A DNA stretch of 64,000 bases from Erythrobacter litoralis (GTDB lineage Bacteria; Pseudomonadota; Alphaproteobacteria; Sphingomonadales; Sphingomonadaceae). Numbering within the stretch: position 1 is the stretch's first letter; every line of letters begins with the position of its first letter. The position numbers were made by a program, and so were the translations under genes. Below are positions 8,897-17,186 of this stretch, piece after piece. The stretch covers positions 124,001 through 188,000 of the forward strand of contig NZ_CP017057.1 in assembly GCF_001719165.1 (NCBI RefSeq). Reading direction: 5' to 3'. The notes under the pieces were generated by a model, which saw only the letters and a list, made by a program, of their open reading frames with translations, searched no databases and was not told where the DNA came from.

Positions 8897-9661
8897 ATGG
8901 ATCTGGGACTCAAGGGCAAGAAAGTCATCATGAACGGCGGGGCGCACGGGCTCGGGCTCGCTTCGCTCAAGCTATTCGCCGCCGAGGGCGCCGACGTCGC
9001 CTTCTTCAGCCGTAAGGAAGACAAGATCGAGGCCGCCAAGGCCGCGATCGACGCCGCCGGGCCGGGCAAGGTCTTTGCCGAGGTCTTCGACATGAATGAC
9101 GGTGCCGATGCCTACAAGTCGTGGCTGGAAAAGGCCGCCAAGGAACTGGGCGGCTGCGACATCTTCATCCACACCGCCTCGTCGTCCGGCACGGGCGGGA
9201 CCGGCGACTGGCAGGCGACGCTCGACATGGACATCATGGGCGCGGTCAACGCGGTCGAGACGCTCACCCCGATGCTTGCCGAATCGGACACCGGATCGAT
9301 CGTCTTCATGAGTTCGACCGCCGCGCTCGAGACCTTCATCGCCCCGCAGGCCTTCAACGCGATGAAGGCCGCGCTCATCACCTATGGCTCGCAGCTTTCG
9401 CAGGCGCTCGCGCCGCAGGGCATCCGGGTCAACACCGTCTCGCCCGGCGCGATCTATTACGAGGGCGGCAACTGGGAAGCGATCAAGGGCATGATGCCCG
9501 AGCTTTACGAAGGCACGCTCGCCAAGATGCCGATGGGCCGTTTCGGGAATGACGAGGAAGTAGCCAAGGCCATCGTCTTCGTCGCCAGCCCCGCAGTTCC
9601 CTACATGACCGGCGCGAACGTGGTCGTCGACGGCGGCTTTACGCAGCGCGTCCAGTTCTAA
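8897..9661 (+). CDS. SDR-family oxidoreductase with Tyr-to-Phe active site
   Basis: NAD(P)-dependent short-chain dehydrogenase fold, 254 aa. The nucleotide site is GGAHGLGLAS (about 15-24), a variant of TGxxxGxG; IHTASSSG replaces the usual NNAG. The catalytic serine is in MSSTAALE, but the expected YxxxK reads FNAMK, so the catalytic tyrosine is phenylalanine. The C-terminus has VDGGFTQ. ATG 8897 follows GGGAGAGG. First gene of a plus-strand set with E1 alpha, E1 beta, a lipoyl protein, an NTF2-like and an NmrA-like protein. It may be a reductase with a changed mechanism or a binding protein. Confidence 0.88.
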   Translation: MDLGLKGKKVIMNGGAHGLGLASLKLFAAEGADVAFFSRKEDKIEAAKAAIDAAGPGKVFAEVFDMNDGADAYKSWLEKAAKELGGCDIFIHTASSSGTGGTGDWQATLDMDIMGAVNAVETLTPMLAESDTGSIVFMSSTAALETFIAPQAFNAMKAALITYGSQLSQALAPQGIRVNTVSPGAIYYEGGNWEAIKGMMPELYEGTLAKMPMGRFGNDEEVAKAIVFVASPAVPYMTGANVVVDGGFTQRVQF

Positions 9662-9693
9662 TTCCACCCCAATCAGAGGAAGGCTCTTCCCCA

Positions 9694-10662
9694 ATGGCCG
9701 AAATCGACCGCGACAAACTGCTCGACATCTACACCCGCACGATGAAGGTGAACCGCACCGACGAGAAGTTCCGCGAGCTTCTCATGCAGGGCAAGGTCGC
9801 GGTGATGTATTACTGCGTGCGCGGGCAGGAACTCGTCTCCGCCGCCGCCATGGCCGCGCTCGAGGACGACGACTATGTCGTCTGCACCTATCGCGGGCAG
9901 GGCGAACAGACCGCCAAGGGCATCCCGATGGAGAAGTGGTGGGGCGAATGCCTCGGCAAGGCGACCGGCACCTGCAAGGGCAAGGGCGGGACCATGCACA
10001 TCACCGACCCCGAGACCGGCATCATGGTGACGACCGGCGTGGTCGGCAGCGGCATCCCGATCGCCAACGGGCTGGCCATGGCGAGCCAGAACAACGGCGA
10101 TCGCCGCGTGACGCTGGTCAGTTTCGGCGACGGGGCTGCCAATATCGGAGGCTTTCACGAGGCGATGAACATGGCCCAGCTCTACAAGCTGCCGGTCGTC
10201 TTCCTGTGCCAGAACAACCGCTATGGCGAACACACCGCCTATGCCGATCACACTGACAGCAAGACCATCGCCGAGCGCGCGGCGGGCTATGGCATGCGCG
10301 GCGTGACGGTGGACGGCAATGACGTGAACCAGGTCTACCCGGCGGTGAAGGAAGCGGTCGACCGAGCCCGCGCGGGCGAGGGTCCGACGCTGGTCGAGGC
10401 GATGTGCTACCGGATGATGGGTCACTTCTTCGGCGCGGACTTCAGCTACATGCCGGCCGAGCACATCGAGGAGATGAAGAAGGAGGACCCGCTGCCCAAG
10501 CTCAGGAAGGTGATGCTCGAACGCCAGTTCACCGAGGAGGAACTGGACAAGATCGTCGCCGATATCGACGAGCAGATCGATGCAGCGGTGCAGCACGCGC
10601 TCGACGCGCCGCTGCCCGATACCGATGAAATCTACAAGGACGTGTTCGAGGAGGTGAACTGA
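9694..10662 (+). CDS. Thiamine-diphosphate 2-oxoacid dehydrogenase E1, alpha subunit
   Basis: Alpha subunit of a pyruvate/acetoin/branched-chain dehydrogenase-like E1 that decarboxylates a 2-oxo substrate. It is 322 aa. The thiamine-diphosphate motif is GDGAANIGGFHEAMN, followed closely by CQNN (about 150-177). CTYRGQGEQTAKG and GKGGTMHI match family loops. ATG 9694 follows AGAGGAAGG. The beta subunit starts one base after its stop, so the pair is co-translated. The catabolic setting suggests a substrate other than pyruvate, for example a 2-oxoacid or diketone made by the pathway, but this is inference. Confidence 0.92.
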   Translation: MAEIDRDKLLDIYTRTMKVNRTDEKFRELLMQGKVAVMYYCVRGQELVSAAAMAALEDDDYVVCTYRGQGEQTAKGIPMEKWWGECLGKATGTCKGKGGTMHITDPETGIMVTTGVVGSGIPIANGLAMASQNNGDRRVTLVSFGDGAANIGGFHEAMNMAQLYKLPVVFLCQNNRYGEHTAYADHTDSKTIAERAAGYGMRGVTVDGNDVNQVYPAVKEAVDRARAGEGPTLVEAMCYRMMGHFFGADFSYMPAEHIEEMKKEDPLPKLRKVMLERQFTEEELDKIVADIDEQIDAAVQHALDAPLPDTDEIYKDVFEEVN

Positions 10663-10663
10663 C

Positions 10664-11650
10664 ATGGCCGAGATCACCATGACCCAGGCTCTCAACCTCG
10701 CGATCGACGAGGCGATGGCCGAAGATGACGGCGTCTTCTGCCTCGGTGAGGATGTCTCCGCGAAACAGGGCGGCGGCGTGTTCAAGGTCACCGCCGGCCT
10801 GACCGAGAAATACGGCGAGAACCGCGTGCGCGCGACGCCGATTTCGGAAACCGCCATCGTCGGCGCGGCGGTGGGTGCGGCGCTCGCCGGGCAGCGGCCC
10901 ATTGCCGAGATCATGCTGATGAACTTCGTCGGCGTGTGCATGGACCAGATCGTCAACCACGCGGCGAAACTGCGCTTCATGTCGGGCGGGCAGACTCCGT
11001 GCCCGATCGTGATCCGCACGACGACCGGCGTCGGCGTCGGCTTCGGCGGGCAGCATTCCGACATGCTGGAGGCCTGGTTCGCCCATGTCGCGGGCATTCA
11101 CGTGGTGACGCCGTCAAACGCGGCCGATGCGCGCGGCCTGATGCGCTCTGCGATCGATGCGAACGACCCGGTCATCTTCATCGAGAACATCCTGTGCTAC
11201 GGTCTCAAGGCTGAGGACCCGGGCAAGGGTTATCGCGTCCCGCTCGGCAAGGCCGCGGTCGCGCGCGAGGGCAGCGACATCTCGCTCATCACCTATGGCC
11301 GCACCGTTCTCGACGCGCTCGAAGTCGCGGGCGAACTCGACAAGGAAGGCATCAGCGTCGAGGTGATCGACCTTCGCACCATCGCGCCCTACGACGAGGA
11401 GACGGTGCTTGCCTCGGTCAATAAGACCGGCCGCGCGCTGACCCTGCACGAAGCGGTCCGCCCCTTCGGCACCGGGGCGGAGATCGCCGCCAATATCCAG
11501 GAAAAGTGCTGGGACAAGCTCAAGGGCCCGGTGCGCCGGATCGGCGGGACATTCTCGGCGGTGCCCTTCGCGAGCCACCTCGAACAGGCGTGGATCCCGA
11601 CCAAGGAAGAAATCGTCGGCCAGATCAAGGCCAGCGTCGGCAAGGCTTAA
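10664..11650 (+). CDS. Thiamine-diphosphate 2-oxoacid dehydrogenase E1, beta subunit
   Basis: 328-aa beta subunit completing the alpha2beta2 E1. Recognisable stretches are LGEDVSAKQGGGVFKVT (about 26-42), RATPISETAIVGAAVGAAL (about 57-75) and GGQHSDMLEAWFAHVAG (about 127-143). The C-terminal domain has VIDLRTIAPYDEET. It is followed 17 bp later by a stand-alone lipoyl domain. No E2 acyltransferase core or E3 lies nearby. Confidence 0.92.
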   Translation: MAEITMTQALNLAIDEAMAEDDGVFCLGEDVSAKQGGGVFKVTAGLTEKYGENRVRATPISETAIVGAAVGAALAGQRPIAEIMLMNFVGVCMDQIVNHAAKLRFMSGGQTPCPIVIRTTTGVGVGFGGQHSDMLEAWFAHVAGIHVVTPSNAADARGLMRSAIDANDPVIFIENILCYGLKAEDPGKGYRVPLGKAAVAREGSDISLITYGRTVLDALEVAGELDKEGISVEVIDLRTIAPYDEETVLASVNKTGRALTLHEAVRPFGTGAEIAANIQEKCWDKLKGPVRRIGGTFSAVPFASHLEQAWIPTKEEIVGQIKASVGKA

Positions 11651-11667
11651 GGGGAAAGAACCGAGAC

Positions 11668-11898
11668 ATGGCAACCGAGATCCGCATTCCCAAGCTCGGC
11701 ATGAGCGCGACCGAAATGACCCTCGTCGAATGGATGTTCGGCGATGGGGAAGAGGTCGCCAAGGGGGACGTGATCTACACCGTCGAAACCGACAAGAGCA
11801 CGACCGAGATCGAGGCGCAGGCCTCCGGCACGATCCACCCCACCGGCGAGGAGGGCAAGGTCTACAAGGTCGGCGATCTCATCGGCACGATCGATTAG
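11668..11898 (+). CDS. Stand-alone lipoyl/biotinyl-domain protein
   Basis: A 76-aa protein that is a single lipoyl domain: IRIPKLGMSATEMTLVEWM at the start and VETDKSTTEIEAQASG with the modifiable lysine (about 43) at the hairpin turn. In complete complexes this domain is the N-terminal part of E2; here the peripheral-binding and catalytic domains are absent. It probably receives the acyl group from the adjacent E1, passing it to an unlinked E2 or another acceptor. ATG 11668 is preceded by GGGGAAAG. Confidence 0.9.
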   Translation: MATEIRIPKLGMSATEMTLVEWMFGDGEEVAKGDVIYTVETDKSTTEIEAQASGTIHPTGEEGKVYKVGDLIGTID

Positions 11899-11908
11899 GC
11901 GCGCGCCG

Positions 11909-12295
11909 GTGCCCTCGCCGCGCGAGATGCTCGCCGCGATCTACGACGCGGCCCGCGCGCGCGACTGGGAACGGGCCGAGGCGCTGATCCATCCCGATTT
12001 CGTACTCCACGAGGCCGAATGCCTGCCCTTCGGCGGCGAATGGCGAGGCAGGGACGCGCTGCGGCGCTGCGCCGCGGCGATGTATGCGACATGGGCAAGC
12101 GCTGCGGTCGAAATTCACGACATCACCGGCGGGGAAAGCCACGCGGTCGTCGTGCTCACTCTGACCATGACTTCGAAACGCACCGGCGAGACCTTCGCCC
12201 AGACGGTCAACGAATGCGGCAGCTTCGAGAACGGGCTGCTGAAGGAATTGCGGATCCATTATTTCGACGCTGCCGAAGTCGCGGCGAAGGCCTGA
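11909..12295 (+). CDS. NTF2-like (SnoaL-type) protein
   Basis: 128-aa cone-fold protein starting at GTG 11909. MLAAIYDAARARDWERAEAL and WRGRDALRRCAAAM are typical first helices, followed by strands such as VVLTLTMTSKRTGE. Family members include isomerases, cyclases, hydrolases and binding proteins, so no reaction can be assigned. It lies 10 bp after the lipoyl gene and 16 bp before the NmrA-like gene. Confidence 0.75.
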   Translation: MPSPREMLAAIYDAARARDWERAEALIHPDFVLHEAECLPFGGEWRGRDALRRCAAAMYATWASAAVEIHDITGGESHAVVVLTLTMTSKRTGETFAQTVNECGSFENGLLKELRIHYFDAAEVAAKA

Positions 12296-12311
12296 ACGGG
12301 AGCAAGCATCA

Positions 12312-13235
12312 ATGACTATCAGCAAGGTCTGCGTGCTCGGCGCGCCGGCGGATCAGGGCCAGCCTCTGGTCGCCGAACTGATCGGACACGGTTTCGAGGT
12401 GACGGCGGGCGTGCGGCGCGAGAACGCGATGGCCGATACGCCCTTTCCCGATCTGCGATGCGTCCATGCCGACATCACCGATGCCGATGCAATGGCCTCG
12501 GCCTTTGCCGGACAGGACGCCGCCGCGTTTCACCTGCCGTTCGAATTCGACCGCGCAAGGGCCACCCATTTCGGACGGCAGATCGCCGAGGGGGCAAAGC
12601 GCGCGGGGTTGAAGAAGATCGTCTTCAACACGGCCTGCTATGTCGCCGACCACGATCTCGACCTGTCCGCCCATGACGGCAGGCGCGACATCGAACGCGC
12701 GCTCGAGGAGACGGGCATACCCTGCGTCTTCATCGAGCCGACCGTGTTCATGGACAACCAGTACCGCATCTGGACCCGCCCGCTCATCATGCGCGAGGGG
12801 ATCTTCGCCTATCCGGCCAACCCCGACCTCAAGATCAACTGGGTGTGCCTCGAGGATGTCGCGCAGGCCATGCGCCGGGCGCTCCAGACCGATGCGGCGG
12901 ACGGCATGCACGTGCCGCTTGGCGGACCGGAGGCGCTGGTGGGCGACGAGGTCGCTGCGAACCTGTCCGAGGCGACCGGAAGACCGGTGCGGTTCCAGAG
13001 CCTCGCGCCCGAGGAATTCGCCGCGCGGATGAGCGAGCTTGTCACCGGATCGCGCGAAGTCCAGCCGCTCAGCATCTATGACGGCATGGCGAAGTTCTAC
13101 GCCTTCTACAACACGCAGCCGGTCTCGCCGCTATTGGTCGATCCGGGGCACGCGCGCGACCTGCTCGGAATGGAGCACACGCAGCATCTCGAATGGGCGA
13201 AATCGAAGGACTGGGACGCGGGGCTGCCCGGCTGA
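12312..13235 (+). CDS. NmrA-like NAD(P)-binding oxidoreductase
   Basis: Atypical SDR, 307 aa. The Rossmann motif appears as VLGAPADQGQPLVAEL (about 8-23) where GxxGxxG is usual, so the glycine pattern is altered. VFNTACYVADH and GGPEALVGDEVA match NmrA/HSCARG-type proteins. A related gene is at 56379-57326. Last gene of the plus-strand operon. It may be a reductase or a redox-sensing protein; catalysis is not certain. Confidence 0.85.
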   Translation: MTISKVCVLGAPADQGQPLVAELIGHGFEVTAGVRRENAMADTPFPDLRCVHADITDADAMASAFAGQDAAAFHLPFEFDRARATHFGRQIAEGAKRAGLKKIVFNTACYVADHDLDLSAHDGRRDIERALEETGIPCVFIEPTVFMDNQYRIWTRPLIMREGIFAYPANPDLKINWVCLEDVAQAMRRALQTDAADGMHVPLGGPEALVGDEVAANLSEATGRPVRFQSLAPEEFAARMSELVTGSREVQPLSIYDGMAKFYAFYNTQPVSPLLVDPGHARDLLGMEHTQHLEWAKSKDWDAGLPG

Positions 13236-13241
13236 CGCGCC

Positions 13242-14045
13242 TCAGTCGGCCTTGTCCAGAAAGGCGCGGCTGGTGCGCAGCACCTCGGCGGCGCGTTCAT
13301 TAAGGTCTCGGAACGCCTCGCGCAGGGCAGCGGAACGCTCTTCGACGGCGCAGGGAAGTGTATCGGGCAGCGCGTCGAGCATCGCGCCGACTGCCAGCCC
13401 GCCCTTGCCCAGCGGCATCCGGCGGTTCACCGCGTCGTCGATGACGTCATCGGGATCGTCGAAATCGGGCGGCTCGCCCGGGGCATCGCAGGGCTGGCAA
13501 TAGGTCAGCCATTCGCGCGGGATCGCCGCGAGGTCCTCCGCCGTCCCTTCCGAGCGCGACCAGTGGAGCGTATCGACGAGCAGCGCCTTCGCTTCGCCAT
13601 CGACCGTGTCGAGTATGGCGCGCGCATCGTGGATCGTCTTCACCTCGGTGAACAGGCCGAATTCGAGATTGACCCTGACGCCGGTCCCTGTCGCCCGGTC
13701 GACCAATGTCTGGAACTTGGCCGTGGTCGAAGCCGGGTCGGGATCGCTCGAGACGCACAAAAGGTTGCGAGCGCCAAGTTCGGCGGCGATGTCGACGAGC
13801 TCGGTCAGCCACGGATCGGCCTCCCCCGGCTTGATCCAGGCGACTTCGAGATCGAGCAGATCAACGCCTGCTTCGGCCAGTTGTCGCCGGATCGCGCACG
13901 TGGTCGCAGGGGTCCAGCTTTCCTGTTCAGCCCACATCCCGCCGAAATCGAAACCCGCGCTCGCCGCTGCCTCGACCAGCTGCGAAGGCGTTGCTTCGGG
14001 CATGATGCCTGCCGCAAGCGAGACGAGGCGGCGGGTCATGGGCAC
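13242..14045 (-). CDS. TIM-barrel sugar phosphate isomerase/epimerase-like protein
   Basis: 267 aa with the xylose isomerase-like/AP-endonuclease-2 barrel pattern. SLAAGIMPEATPSQLVEAAA is the first strand and helix, DLEVAWIKPGEADPWLTEL and VNLEFGLFTEVKTIHDA carry probable metal-binding acidic residues, and LVDTLHWSRSEGT a late strand with His. The substrate is unknown. Third gene of the Rieske-SDR-barrel operon, with 4 bp between it and the SDR. Confidence 0.8.
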   Translation of the reverse strand: MPMTRRLVSLAAGIMPEATPSQLVEAAASAGFDFGGMWAEQESWTPATTCAIRRQLAEAGVDLLDLEVAWIKPGEADPWLTELVDIAAELGARNLLCVSSDPDPASTTAKFQTLVDRATGTGVRVNLEFGLFTEVKTIHDARAILDTVDGEAKALLVDTLHWSRSEGTAEDLAAIPREWLTYCQPCDAPGEPPDFDDPDDVIDDAVNRRMPLGKGGLAVGAMLDALPDTLPCAVEERSAALREAFRDLNERAAEVLRTSRAFLDKAD

Positions 14046-14049
14046 CTGC

Positions 14050-14802
14050 TCACAGGGTCTGCCCGTCGTCGAGCACGAAATCGGCGCCGGTGACGAATTC
14101 CGCCGCGTCCGAACACAGGAACAGGACCGGCCCGTCGAGGCCGCTTTCCTCCATCAGCCGCTTTCGCGGGAAGCGGGCGATCTGCTTGCGGCCCGGCTCG
14201 GTGTCGAACCATTCGTCGTTGATGGCGGTGCGGATATAGCCGGGCGAGATCGTGTTGACGCAGATCCCCTTTCGCGCCCATTCGCGCGCCATGCTGCGCG
14301 CGGCCTGCACGACGCCCGCCTTGCTCGCGGCATAAGCGACTAGCCCGGGCGCGGGCTCGAACGCGGTGATCGAGGCGACGAGGACGATGCGGCCATTCGT
14401 AATGCCCGCCGCCATCATCCGCTTCGCCCCCTCGCGCGCGGTCAGGATCGCGCCCTTGAGATTGATCGCAAGCGTGCGTTCGATCTCCTCCTCGCTCATC
14501 TCTGTCATCAGGCCCGCGCCGTCGATACCGGCATTGGCGATGACGGTATCGACCGTCCCGAAGGCGGCCTGTGCGGCGTCAAAGCCAGCGATCACGTCCG
14601 CTTCGCGCGCGACGTCCATCGCGATCGCGGACGCGTTCGACCCGATCTGCGCGGCCAGCGCTTCGAGCCGGTCCTTGCGCCGCGCGCCCAGCGCGACGCG
14701 TGCGCCATTGGCGGCGAGGATGCGCCCGAACCGCGCGCCCAGACCCGATGACGCGCCCGTGATGAGCGCAGTGCGCCCCGAAAGATCGACTGTGATGCTC
14801 AT
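14050..14802 (-). CDS. SDR-family oxidoreductase
   Basis: Classical short-chain dehydrogenase, 250 aa. It has TGASSGLGARFG (about 15-26), NAG (about 90) and the catalytic S and YAASK (about 158-162). It ends FVLDDGQTL, where VDGG is more usual. It probably oxidises an alcohol made by the Rieske oxygenase upstream (8 bp gap) or reduces a ketone. Cofactor preference cannot be read safely. Confidence 0.9.
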   Translation of the reverse strand: MSITVDLSGRTALITGASSGLGARFGRILAANGARVALGARRKDRLEALAAQIGSNASAIAMDVAREADVIAGFDAAQAAFGTVDTVIANAGIDGAGLMTEMSEEEIERTLAINLKGAILTAREGAKRMMAAGITNGRIVLVASITAFEPAPGLVAYAASKAGVVQAARSMAREWARKGICVNTISPGYIRTAINDEWFDTEPGRKQIARFPRKRLMEESGLDGPVLFLCSDAAEFVTGADFVLDDGQTL

Positions 14803-14810
14803 GGCGCCGG

Positions 14811-16238
14811 CTACTTAGTCGCCGGAAGCTCGCCGTCGATATATTTCTGAAGCGTGGTCTGGAAATGGCGCACCCGGCTGTCCTGGTAGTGGCCTAGTTC
14901 CATCTTCCCGTCCTTCATCGCCTTCATGCCTTCCTGCACGTAAGGCAGGTTGGCCATGTCCTGGTCGAACACATTGGCGAGCGCGGGCCCCATCTTGTGG
15001 GCGGCCCACGCGAAGGGCTCGTCATCGGGGATATAGGTCATCTCCACCGCGCGCGGGCGCTCTTCGCCCTTCTTCGTGGGGAAGAGCAGGCGGATTTCCA
15101 TGATGCACCAATCGGGCGTGTCGCCGGGCAGCCAACGATAGACCAGGGTCGGCAGGAAACCGATCCACGGGGCGAAATTGGGGAAGATGTTGTAGGTGTG
15201 GTTGTCGAGGATCTCGGTGTCGGCGGCGTCCGAATAATCGTAGCCGTACTGTTCGGCGAAGCCCTGTCGCCCGGCCTCGGCCAGCACCTTGCGCGCGGCG
15301 AGCGGATCGTCCGGATCGTAGCCTTCGGCCCCGCCTTGCCCGGCGGTGAAGCGGCGATTGGTCTGGGCATCGTCGCCGCCCGAAAATTCGTTCATCTTCT
15401 CGAGCACGTAGTCGGAATTCTTACCCTTCACATGCGGGCTGAGGACGCCCGAGGGCGTGATCGCGCGATTGAAATGATCGCCGATGAGGTCGTAGCGCGT
15501 GTTCGCATCGCCGAGAAAGCCAAGCAGCTGCGGGTGCGTGGTGATCGAATGCCAGGCTTCCATGAAAGCCTCGGCCGTCGCCTTCCAGTTCGCCGGGATC
15601 TTCTTCTGCACCCACATGCCGGTATAGCGATTGCCGAAATCGTAGCGTTCGTAGTGCGAGGCGGCAGGACCCAGCCATGTCTTGAAATCGGGCAGGTCGT
15701 GGTTCTCGGTAAGCATCACGAAGCCTTCCCAAAGCTCGACGCGGGCTTCGGGCAGGGTCATGTCCTTGCCCTCGAGATGCTTGAAATCCCAGGCGCAGGG
15801 AATTTCCTTCAGCGACCCGTCATTGCGCCAGGTGAAGCCGTGGAACGGGCAGCGCAGCTGGATCGAATTGCCGCTCTCGGTGCGCAACTTGCGGCCGCGA
15901 TGAAGGCAGGCATTGTAGAACGCCTTCACCCCGCCGTCCTTCTGCCGGACAAGCAGGAAGCTCTTGCCGGCTACGTCGAAGACGACGCTGTCGCCCGGTT
16001 CCGGCATCTCGTCCTCGCGCGCGGCGAAAAGCCAGACATTGGGCCACATCTTCTCGCGTTCGAGACGGGCGAATTCCTCCGAGATATAGGGCGCGACCGA
16101 GATCGGGTCGTCGGGCATGTCGATGTTCGATTCCTCGAACAGGTAATCGGGAGGCGTGCGCGTGTCGCCTTCGAGCATCTCGGTGTAGCTGATGCCGGGG
16201 CACCGGTCTTCGCGCGCGACATGCTTGATCTCGTTCAT
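14811..16238 (-). CDS. Rieske non-heme iron oxygenase, catalytic subunit
   Basis: 475-aa ring-hydroxylating-type oxygenase alpha subunit. The Rieske [2Fe-2S] ligands are CLHRGRK and CPFHGF, a CxH...CxxH arrangement at about 111-134. The mononuclear iron region is EAFMEAWHSITTHPQ (about 223-237), with two histidines; the third acidic ligand should lie near the C-terminal third. No beta subunit, ferredoxin or reductase is adjacent. First gene of its operon; its promoter gap is shared with the divergent VOC gene. Confidence 0.92.
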   Translation of the reverse strand: MNEIKHVAREDRCPGISYTEMLEGDTRTPPDYLFEESNIDMPDDPISVAPYISEEFARLEREKMWPNVWLFAAREDEMPEPGDSVVFDVAGKSFLLVRQKDGGVKAFYNACLHRGRKLRTESGNSIQLRCPFHGFTWRNDGSLKEIPCAWDFKHLEGKDMTLPEARVELWEGFVMLTENHDLPDFKTWLGPAASHYERYDFGNRYTGMWVQKKIPANWKATAEAFMEAWHSITTHPQLLGFLGDANTRYDLIGDHFNRAITPSGVLSPHVKGKNSDYVLEKMNEFSGGDDAQTNRRFTAGQGGAEGYDPDDPLAARKVLAEAGRQGFAEQYGYDYSDAADTEILDNHTYNIFPNFAPWIGFLPTLVYRWLPGDTPDWCIMEIRLLFPTKKGEERPRAVEMTYIPDDEPFAWAAHKMGPALANVFDQDMANLPYVQEGMKAMKDGKMELGHYQDSRVRHFQTTLQKYIDGELPATK

Positions 16239-16299
16239 GGGTCCTCTCGATCCGCTTGGGGACTCTCCCGGCCGCTCCCCCCGGCCATTCGGAGCCTCG

Positions 16300-16309
16300 C
16301 AAATTGTGC
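16300..16309 (-). promoter_or_regulatory. Variant element in Rieske/VOC divergent gap
   Basis: GCACAATTTG on the minus strand is a looser form of the CACTTTTG element. A near match, GGCACAATTC, is in the divergent gap at 54197-54208. Weak on its own. Confidence 0.25.
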
Positions 16310-16377
16310 AGTGTCTCTCCAGCCTAATATCACACAGCTTCGCGCCCGGTCATCCTAGCGGATTGGAGAGGACAGGC

Positions 16378-16929
16378 ATGGTTATCGTGGGCAAGGCGGA
16401 GGCGAAGGGGCTGAGCGAACTGGGCGAGGTGATGCAACTCGCCTTCGTACCGGACGATTTCGATGCTGCTGTGAGGCACTGGACCGAGGTCATGGGGGTA
16501 GGCCCGTTCCACCTGATGGAAGGCATCCATCTGGAGGGCATGAAATATCGCGGCGAGCCGACCGAGGCGGCGTTCGACCTCGCGCTTGCCTATTGGGGAG
16601 ACATCCAGGTCGAACTGATCCGCCCGCGTGACGAGCACCCCTCGATCTATCGCGGCCAATATGCCGATGTCGATGGCGGCCTGCACCATGTCTGCATTCT
16701 CGTCGACGATATCGAGGAGGCCCGCCGCGTCTGCGACGCGCGCGGGGCCGAAGTGGTGATCGAGGGCGCCCTGGGCGACAGCCGGGTGATCTATGTCGAC
16801 CCGGGCCGCGGCCCGGGCAGTCTCGTCGAGATCCTCCAGCAGGGCGAGAGCGGCCCGGGTCTGTTCGCGATGATCAAGGCCGCGTGCGAGGGCTGGGACG
16901 GGAGCGAGCCTTTGAGAAGGTTGGGCTAG
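16378..16929 (+). CDS. VOC-superfamily (glyoxalase-like) protein
   Basis: 183-aa metal-binding VOC fold: MQLAFVPDDFDAAVRHW opens the first repeat and GGLHHVCILVDDIEEARR the second, with His and Glu (LVEILQQ) as candidate metal ligands. Members include epimerases, dioxygenases and lyases. A relative is at 52029-52547; both end in a motif around GWDG, suggesting one subfamily. It is divergent from the Rieske operon. ATG 16378 is preceded by GGAGAGGA. Confidence 0.85.
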   Translation: MVIVGKAEAKGLSELGEVMQLAFVPDDFDAAVRHWTEVMGVGPFHLMEGIHLEGMKYRGEPTEAAFDLALAYWGDIQVELIRPRDEHPSIYRGQYADVDGGLHHVCILVDDIEEARRVCDARGAEVVIEGALGDSRVIYVDPGRGPGSLVEILQQGESGPGLFAMIKAACEGWDGSEPLRRLG

Positions 16930-17186
16930 GGGGAAGTTTTTTGTTTTCCGCGCGCCATCCGGCGGGCGGTCCTTGCCAGACGCGCAGCAGAGCTGCGCTC
17001 GCTGCGGCTCGGCCGCGTGGGCTCGCGGTCGCTGCGCGACCGGGGCCAGCCGCTTCACACGTGAATTCGTGCTGACCCGGCGGCGCAGCCGCCGCAAGGG
17101 CGAACGCCCGCACTCAAATGCCGGTAGCCCCGCCTCGGCCGGGCGGAGGAGCAGCACCGAGGAGAACGCGCGGGTGCGCGTTCAAA
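16930..17186. other. Hairpin-rich intergenic segment
   Basis: At least five near-adjacent inverted repeats occur here: GCGCAGC/GCTGCGC (16982-16998), GGTCGC/GCGACC (17027-17041), GGCGGC/GCCGCC (17079-17093), GGGC/GCCC (17098-17109) and GAACGCGC/GCGCGTTC (17164-17183). No gene is credible. None has a clear T-run. They could stall or terminate transcription from both convergent genes. Confidence 0.6.
17164..17183 (-). terminator. Hairpin just after the LuxR-type gene
   Basis: A perfect 8-bp stem, GAACGCGC with GCGCGTTC around a 4-base loop, starts 4 bases past the stop codon. There is no U-tract, so it is at best an atypical terminator. Confidence 0.4.

Noticed and set aside
4727..8900. tRNA-Thr as an attachment site with flanking direct repeats
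   Set aside because: I found no second copy of the tRNA 3' end downstream within the window and no integrase gene, so only the suspicion is kept as a finding.
8897..13235. Housekeeping pyruvate dehydrogenase operon
   Set aside because: The E1 is alpha-beta, and lacks E2 and E3 genes; SDR, NTF2-like and NmrA-like partners point to a specialised role.
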